NCBI RefSeq assembly: GCF_029623395.1
Contig: NZ_JAPYKK010000038.1
Span: 1 to 42,004 of the forward strand
Direction: 5' to 3'
DNA: 42,004 nucleotides
Source of the DNA: Sphingomonas echinoides
GTDB taxonomy: Bacteria > Pseudomonadota > Alphaproteobacteria > Sphingomonadales > Sphingomonadaceae
This document shows positions 36,792 to 42,004 of this stretch, in pieces; within the stretch, counting starts at the first letter, position 1, and the number at the start of each line of letters is the position of its first letter. Below the pieces are notes generated by a model. It made no database searches and was not told where the DNA came from. It saw nothing but the letters and a program-made list of their open reading frames with translations. A program made the translations under genes and the position numbers.

Positions 36792-36919
36792 AAAGTCCAG
36801 CGGCCATGCACGCCCAGATCATCGATCGCGAAGCCCAAGGTCACAAAGTTTTTCGACCGACGGCTTGATCCGTCGCGGTCGAACGCACACCGTGGATTTA
36901 CACAGACTGGAGTGAATGC

Positions 36920-37192
36920 ATGGCTGCCGACAAGATGGAAATCTCTCAATCGTCCGTCCTGGACAATGAGGACGAGAAACTGGTTGAGTTCATCGGCGAT
37001 GTCGATGGCGACGAATATCAGTTTGCGGTCCAATATGCCGTTCTGGAGGCGCTGAGCGGCGACGCACCGGATGGCGACGCGATCGAGCAGTTCAATCGCT
37101 TCGAGGATACCGTCGCCGAAGCAGGCCTCGTCGCGCTTGCCCGCAACAGTGATCAGGCAACGATCGTGATCAGCGAGAACGACCTGGAATAG
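36920..37192 (+). CDS. Small acidic protein, possibly DUF1488-like
   Basis: The 90-residue, strongly acidic protein has no signal peptide or membrane segment. ATG 36920 has GGAG about 9 nt upstream. The C-terminal half (FEDTVAEAGLVALARN...ATIVISENDL) loosely resembles DUF1488 proteins, which end in a strand and a D-L/D-F pair, but the match is weak. It is followed 6 bp later by a strong GC hairpin. The transcription unit appears monocistronic. Confidence 0.7.
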   Translation: MAADKMEISQSSVLDNEDEKLVEFIGDVDGDEYQFAVQYAVLEALSGDAPDGDAIEQFNRFEDTVAEAGLVALARNSDQATIVISENDLE

Positions 37193-37198
37193 CCGGAG

Positions 37199-37238
37199 TA
37201 TCCGGCCCCCGCGTCGCAAGCGATACGGGGGCCGGATA
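37199..37238 (+). terminator. Hairpin terminator-like structure after the small acidic gene
   Basis: TATCCGGCCCCCG (37199-37211) pairs perfectly with CGGGGGCCGGATA (37226-37238), a 13-bp stem with a 14-nt loop. No T-run follows, so it may act with Rho or protect the mRNA end. Confidence 0.65.
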
Positions 37239-37331
37239 GCATGTTCTGGTGTTTGCCCAAAATATGCGGCAAGCCCGTGCGCGTCGGCACGCATGGTTGC
37301 GGCGGACGGTTAGAGAGAGGGAGGGCGCACG

Positions 37332-38123
37332 ATGTCCAAGATCCTGGCGATGGTTGCGCTGCTGACGATGGGCCAAGCCGCGCCCAACCCGCATTTGCCG
37401 ACCGCGACATACGATACGGTAGCGCCGGTGCTGCCCAAGGATCTGAACCGTGCGGTTCTGATCGTCTCCAAGACGAACGGCTGGCGACACCTCGAACATA
37501 TTCCGCATTCCAACATCGTGCTCGCCGACATCGCGCGCGACCTCGGTCGCAAGAGCTACGCCACCGAGAACGCAGCGGTCTTCAACGATGATCAGCTCAG
37601 CCATTTTTCGGTCGTCGTGCTCAACAGCGCGAGCGGCGACTTCATGACGCCCGACCAGAGCGCCGCCCTGGAGCGCTTCGTCGCGCGTGGTGGCGGGATC
37701 GTCGCGTTGCACGCCGCAGGCGACAACAGCCATACCGGACCGTGGTACACAAAGACGATCATCGGCACCAAATTCATCGGCCATCCAGGCGGCCCAGACC
37801 AGTTCCAGCCCGCGCGGATCGTCGTGGACCAACCCCGCCATCCGATCATGGCGGGCGTAAAGCTGCCCTGGGCGCCGGTCGACGAATGGTATTCGTTCAA
37901 TGCCAACCCCGCGGCCGCCGGCATGACCGTGCTCGCGCGGATCGACGAAGCGTCGTACCGGCCCGGCGCCAAGCTCATGATGGGCGCGCACCCGGTCGTC
38001 TGGATCAATCCCACGACCAAAGGCCGCGTCGTCTATTCCGCGCTCGGCCATTCGCCCGAGAATTACGACGACCCCAACTATCGCCGGCTGCTCAGCAACG
38101 CGATCCGCTGGGCGGCCCGGTAA
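37332..38123 (+). CDS. ThuA-like exported protein
   Basis: The 263-residue protein has a hydrophobic N-terminus (KILAMVALLTMGQAAP), probably a signal peptide, and a ThuA/trehalose-utilisation glutamine-amidotransferase-like domain: AVLIVSKTNGWRHLEHIPHS, VVVLNSASGDFMTPDQSAALERFV, GGIVALHAAGD, and DEWYSFNANP late. ThuA proteins are often found with glycan catabolism and have been linked to keto-sugar metabolism; the exact role is open. It is convergent with the glycoside hydrolase gene, with stops three bases apart, and belongs to the same putative glycan-use locus. Confidence 0.9.
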   Translation: MSKILAMVALLTMGQAAPNPHLPTATYDTVAPVLPKDLNRAVLIVSKTNGWRHLEHIPHSNIVLADIARDLGRKSYATENAAVFNDDQLSHFSVVVLNSASGDFMTPDQSAALERFVARGGGIVALHAAGDNSHTGPWYTKTIIGTKFIGHPGGPDQFQPARIVVDQPRHPIMAGVKLPWAPVDEWYSFNANPAAAGMTVLARIDEASYRPGAKLMMGAHPVVWINPTTKGRVVYSALGHSPENYDDPNYRRLLSNAIRWAAR

Positions 38124-38126
38124 CGC

Positions 38127-39245
38127 TTATTTTTGCCCGCGCCCCGTCAGCGCGCGAAGCTGCGTAGCCTCGGCGGCGCGATACGGCGTCCCGTCGCTAC
38201 GCAACACTTCGTGGAACCACACGGTCGGCTCGTCGAAGGTGTAAGGCTTCTTCCAGCTGTCCCACGGCAGTCGGGTCTGAGTCTTCCCGTCGACGAAGCC
38301 CCAATTGACCATCGCGATCTTGGCCTGCTTGCCGATCGGTAGCGAACCGTCGAACGTCGAGCCTGCGCCGCGCGCCATATATTCGGTGCAGAACACGGGT
38401 CGACCATAGCTTACCATCTGCCGTGCCCGTGCCGCGAACTTTTCCGGCCAGCTATAGTCGTGGAAGCTCATCACATCCGAATTCGCGACCTGGATGCGCT
38501 CGACCGGGTCGAGCGTCCCGGCCTCGTCCCAATGCTCGCCAGTCCAGAGTCCGCTGGTCAGCGGCTGCACCGGATCGGCCGAACGCGCCGCGACGAAAAC
38601 CTGCGCGATCAGTTCGGCGACCAGCGCCTTCTTGTCGGGGGTCGCCGCGTAATTGCCGCCGCCCTCGTTATTGGGCTCGTTCCACACGTCCCACGCCAGC
38701 ACGCGGTCGTCCTTCGCGAACCGGCCCACCACGTCCTTCACATAGGCGATGAGTTTCGGATGACCCCGCCGATCGGCGAGCCGCGCCGCGCCTGGCCCTT
38801 GCACCCAGCCGGAATTATGGACGCCCGGGATCGGCGGATGCTGCGGCCCGGCGACGGGATTCGGATCCCAGCAGCTGTCGAACAGGACGAAGATCGGGCG
38901 GATGTGATGCCGCGCGGCGATCGTCAGGAACGCGTCCATCCGGCGCTTCAGACCTTCCGGGTCCCCCTCCCACAAGAGATTGTGGACGAACACACGCATC
39001 GTGTTCATGCCGAGACCTTCGGCCCACCCGAGCTCCTTGTCGATGACCGCAGGATCGAACGTTTCGGCCTGCCACATCTCGAGCTGGTTGATCGCGGTCG
39101 CCGGCACGTAATTCGCCCCGACCGGCCAGGGCTGGCCCGCATACCACGTGTTCGCGGCTTGTTTCGTCCAGAGATCGCGCGCTTCCGCGGTCGCCGGCAT
39201 CGCCAGCGTACCGGCGGCAGCCAAAAACGTCATGACGAAGCGCAT
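38127..39245 (-). CDS. Secreted clan GH-A glycoside hydrolase
   Basis: The 372-residue protein has a signal peptide (RFVMTFLAAAGTLAMPATAEA) and a TIM-barrel glycosidase domain. The acid/base Glu is in LAWDVWNEPNN, and the nucleophile is likely the Glu of RPVFCTEYMAR late in the domain; TMRVFVHNLLW and RPIFVLFDSCW mark barrel strands. It resembles GH5-like 'cellulase family' or GH39/xylanase-annotated proteins. Substrate is unknown, but beta-1,4-glycans such as mannan, xylan or glucan are candidates. ATG 39245 is the start. It lies 74 bp downstream of a TonB receptor on the same strand. Confidence 0.88.
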   Translation of the reverse strand: MRFVMTFLAAAGTLAMPATAEARDLWTKQAANTWYAGQPWPVGANYVPATAINQLEMWQAETFDPAVIDKELGWAEGLGMNTMRVFVHNLLWEGDPEGLKRRMDAFLTIAARHHIRPIFVLFDSCWDPNPVAGPQHPPIPGVHNSGWVQGPGAARLADRRGHPKLIAYVKDVVGRFAKDDRVLAWDVWNEPNNEGGGNYAATPDKKALVAELIAQVFVAARSADPVQPLTSGLWTGEHWDEAGTLDPVERIQVANSDVMSFHDYSWPEKFAARARQMVSYGRPVFCTEYMARGAGSTFDGSLPIGKQAKIAMVNWGFVDGKTQTRLPWDSWKKPYTFDEPTVWFHEVLRSDGTPYRAAEATQLRALTGRGQK

Positions 39246-39319
39246 TGTTGGACTCCCTATCCGGATCGACCGGCCAATCGCGGCGGAGGATCGTCGACCC
39301 TCCGCCGCATCAAGCATAC

Positions 39320-42004
39320 TCAGAAGCGGAACCGCGCGCCCAGGCCATAATAGCGCCCTTCGTCGCGTACATCGCGCGGGTAGGAGCGGTTCGCGCCATA
39401 TTGCGCATAATTCCGAAACGGACGCGCCAGAAGATTGGAAGCGTCGAACGTGAGCGTCAGCGCCTTCACCACCGTATAGTTGAACGAGAAATCGATACGG
39501 GTGACGTTCTCCGTTCCCTCCCCGAAATAGGCGCCATCGACGATCTGGTTTCCGTTCAGGAACCGCGACCGCCCGTTATATGACAGGCGAGTCGAGATAT
39601 CGTCCTTCTCGTAGAACAGCGCAGCATTGTAGCTCCACTTGGAAAGCCCCGGGATTCCAACGAGCGGCGGCGTCGTGTTGGCGGGGCTTAGATCCACGGG
39701 GAAGCGCTGCTTTCCGTCGAGATACGTAACGTTCCCCTGGACGCCGAATCCACCGAAGATGCCGGGCAGGAAATCGAGGAACGTCTGGCCCCCAACCTCG
39801 ATGCCCTTGATCTTGCCCGCACCGGCATTCGCCTGGGCGTTGACCTCGATCAGGCCGTACAACGGATCCTGGAATCGCTGTGTGTAGCTCGACAGGAAGC
39901 CGAACAGGTCGCGGTAGAAGAACGAGGCGGTCAGCGACGCGTTCTTGGAGAAGTAATATTCGATCGTGGCGTCATAGTTCTTCGACGTCAGCGGAACGAG
40001 GTTGGGGTTGCCGCCACTGCCGTAATAATTCGGGCGTCCCTGCAAATTGGCGGGGAAGCGCGGATCGTTCAGGATCGTGACGGGTGTCCCATCGGGGTTC
40101 ACCCTCGGCGCAACGTTCGGGGTCAGCGTCACGGCGGGATTGAGTGCGCCGAATTCCGGCTTGGTGCGGGTTTCGGTAAAGGCGAAACGGATCTGCAACT
40201 TGTCGTTCGGTCGGAACCGCAAGCTCACATTCGGCAGGATATCGACATAATTGGCTTTGGTCGTGATCGCTTGAGCCGCGGTGACGGGGTTACCACTGGC
40301 GTCGAGCTGAACCACCCCGTTGACCACGACCGGCACCGTTCCCTGGCCGCTGTACCGGCCAACCGTGTTGACGACGCGAGCGCCGATCAAGCCGTCGACC
40401 GCGACAGAACCGAGGTTGAACTCATATTTAGTCTGACCATAGAACGCGTACGTCTGCTCCTTTGCAAGGAATGCCTGCAATGGATCGAGCTGGACATTCG
40501 GCGTGGAGAACAGGCGAAGCGAGTCCCGATACCCGCCGTCGTTAGGATTGGCCGCGACGAGGGTCTGGAGCTGTTGCAGCGAAAACTGCCGTAGCGCCGG
40601 CGCATTGCCTTCGATCCCGGAACGGCTCGGCATCAACCAACTTGTCCAGCCCTGGGTGTTTCCGCGAAACGCATCCGCCGTCAGCTCGAGCGCGCCAGCG
40701 GGCGTGCCGGCCAGCGGAATGTTCAGGTTTTCCGTGTACGCGTAGCGATTACCGCGCCGCAGCGACGCGTTACGATCGGTGAAGCGCACGCCGAATTGCA
40801 GCTTCGGCAGCAGCGACACCCCGGTGTCCAGATCAATATCGCCGCGCCACTGCCAGCCGGATCCCTTCACCCGGTAGACGCTTTCGTAATAGCCGCGCCA
40901 CTTGTAATTGGCCGGGTTGTCGGCGGCGTAACCAGGAAGGCTGAAGGCAGAGCCGCCGTTGACGAAGAAGTTCACGTCCATCGTCGGCGCCGTGGTTTGT
41001 GCCATGTCGAAGCTGTATTCGTTCGAGTCGTAATGGCTGGTCGTGTACGCGAGATCGCTCGAAATACGCGCGCGGCCCGTGTTCCACTTGAAGCCACCGG
41101 CGCCCTGATACGTATCGGTATTGTTGACGTTGGTACTGCGATACGCCTGACCGCGTTCGCCCCCCGTCTTGGTCAGCGTCTGGACTTGGTCCGGGTGCCC
41201 CTCGCGCAGGACAACGTTGGACAGCGCCGCGCTGTTGTTGAGCAGTGAGGCTTCATACAAATCGTTGGCACCGCGACCGCGGTACCCCTGGTACAGGAAG
41301 TCGGAGTAAAATTCGAGGTTCGCCGCTGGCTTCCACTGCGCGCTGGCGTTGAACGCCGGGCGCCAGCGCTTGCCGCTGTCGTTAAACACACCGACGCGTT
41401 CGGGAATGCGGAAGGCGCGTCCGACCGAACCCGGGCTCACCGTCACGTTATCGGGGAGCGTGGTCGGCACATTCCCGCTCGCGAAGCGCACGGCGTTCCG
41501 GTATTGCGACTGCGCGTAGGATGCATTCACCAGCAGGCCGATCTCGCCGATCCCCGTGTCGGTGCGCGCACTGACCAGGATATTGCCAAGCGGGTCGTAC
41601 TTCTTGCTCTGGTCGTTGTAAGTGCCGCGGATTCCGCCGGCGACGACGAACTTCTCGGTGAAATCGAACGGACGCCGCGAGCGGACGTTGATCAGGCCGG
41701 CAAGCCCCGGTTCCAGCAGATCCGCCGTCCCCGACTTGTACACTTCGAGGCCAGCGAGCGCGCCAGCCGGGAAATCCTGCAGCTGCGACCGTCGCAGTTC
41801 GGCGGTGAAGATATCGCGCCCGTTGAACGTGGTGGCAACGTCGGGAAGACCACGCACGATCACCTGACTCACTTCGTCGCTGTACCGGTTGACCTGAACG
41901 CCGGTAATCCGCGCGATCGACTCCGCTGCGGTATTGTCGGGCAATTTGCCGATGTCCTGCGCCACGACTGCGTCAAGAATCGCATCGGAATTCCGCTTGA
42001 TCGC
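39320..42004 (-). CDS. TonB-dependent receptor (5' end beyond the window)
   Basis: At least 894 codons are present; the frame runs to the window edge, so signal peptide and true start are missing. The plug is visible: AIKRNSDAILDAVVAQDIGKLPDNTAAESIARITGVQVNR with VIVRGLPDVATTFNGRDIFTAELRRSQLQDFPAGALAGLEVYKSGTADLLEPGLAGLINVRSRRPFDF. The C-terminal barrel ends GLGARFRF, with terminal Phe. Because a secreted glycosidase follows on the same strand, the likely ligand is an oligosaccharide released by that enzyme or a related one. The GTG at 41965 is only an internal codon. Confidence 0.94.
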   Translation of the reverse strand, partial: AIKRNSDAILDAVVAQDIGKLPDNTAAESIARITGVQVNRYSDEVSQVIVRGLPDVATTFNGRDIFTAELRRSQLQDFPAGALAGLEVYKSGTADLLEPGLAGLINVRSRRPFDFTEKFVVAGGIRGTYNDQSKKYDPLGNILVSARTDTGIGEIGLLVNASYAQSQYRNAVRFASGNVPTTLPDNVTVSPGSVGRAFRIPERVGVFNDSGKRWRPAFNASAQWKPAANLEFYSDFLYQGYRGRGANDLYEASLLNNSAALSNVVLREGHPDQVQTLTKTGGERGQAYRSTNVNNTDTYQGAGGFKWNTGRARISSDLAYTTSHYDSNEYSFDMAQTTAPTMDVNFFVNGGSAFSLPGYAADNPANYKWRGYYESVYRVKGSGWQWRGDIDLDTGVSLLPKLQFGVRFTDRNASLRRGNRYAYTENLNIPLAGTPAGALELTADAFRGNTQGWTSWLMPSRSGIEGNAPALRQFSLQQLQTLVAANPNDGGYRDSLRLFSTPNVQLDPLQAFLAKEQTYAFYGQTKYEFNLGSVAVDGLIGARVVNTVGRYSGQGTVPVVVNGVVQLDASGNPVTAAQAITTKANYVDILPNVSLRFRPNDKLQIRFAFTETRTKPEFGALNPAVTLTPNVAPRVNPDGTPVTILNDPRFPANLQGRPNYYGSGGNPNLVPLTSKNYDATIEYYFSKNASLTASFFYRDLFGFLSSYTQRFQDPLYGLIEVNAQANAGAGKIKGIEVGGQTFLDFLPGIFGGFGVQGNVTYLDGKQRFPVDLSPANTTPPLVGIPGLSKWSYNAALFYEKDDISTRLSYNGRSRFLNGNQIVDGAYFGEGTENVTRIDFSFNYTVVKALTLTFDASNLLARPFRNYAQYGANRSYPRDVRDEGRYYGLGARFRF

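Noticed and set aside
36859..36886. Hairpin CGACC...GGTCG upstream of the small acidic gene as a terminator
   Set aside because: The stem is imperfect and has no T-run on either strand in the correct position; kept only as a possible leader structure.

Overview
The window is chromosomal DNA from a GC-rich alphaproteobacterium, most likely a Sphingomonas-type member of the Sphingomonadaceae. Supporting signs are alphaproteobacterial forms of ribosomal protein S9 and IleRS, a TorF-like porin, TonB-dependent receptors beside glycan enzymes, an ileS-lspA-DUF3035 operon, a CIRCE-controlled groESL operon, and several families of GC-rich palindromic repeats. No rRNA, tRNA, CRISPR array, phage or classical insertion sequence was seen.

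Layout. 0-3 kb: dxs (isoprenoid precursors), then a zur-like Fur regulator co-oriented with a MerC-domain membrane protein, with a Zur-box-like site in front. 3-5.4 kb: ctaA (heme A synthase) and the rplM-rpsI ribosomal operon with a clear terminator. 5.6-10.7 kb: an orphan GAF/HisKA_2 histidine kinase, a coupled lipid kinase/metallophosphoesterase pair, and a divergent OPT-family transporter. 10.7-11.9 kb: a small exported orphan protein of atypical base composition and a repeat-packed gap. 11.9-15.5 kb: a GH130-type enzyme and a GT4 glycosyltransferase with a large extra C-terminal domain. 15.6-21 kb: queF, divergent from an FeS-type (6-4) photolyase, then a sulfurtransferase, metC-like lyase and TorF-like porin. 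21-28 kb (minus strand): ileS-lspA-DUF3035 overlap in one operon; a DUF559 nuclease gene sits between inverted repeats; sppA overlaps a GNAT gene. 28-30.3 kb: groES-groEL. 30.4-36.8 kb: a TonB-dependent receptor, mannose-1-phosphate guanylyltransferase, a polyprenyl-phosphate sugar transferase (exopolysaccharide synthesis) and a DUF815-like ATPase. 36.9-42 kb: a small acidic protein, a ThuA-like secreted protein, a secreted clan GH-A glycoside hydrolase and a second TonB receptor cut by the window end, together resembling a glycan-utilisation locus.

The most unusual theme is one palindromic repeat family (arms CCCCTCCCC/GGGGAGGGG followed by a TTGGGGTGGGG-type stretch). It appears as a 104-bp intergenic element, as a 102-bp in-frame insertion inside the essential ileS gene, and as a split pair whose two arms enclose exactly one gene, a DUF559 PD-(D/E)XK-type nuclease. 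In the last case the arms supply the ribosome-binding site and the final codons and stop. This suggests that the DUF559 gene is the gene-bearing form of the element and that the ~100-bp copies are its non-autonomous relatives. Function and mobility are inference.
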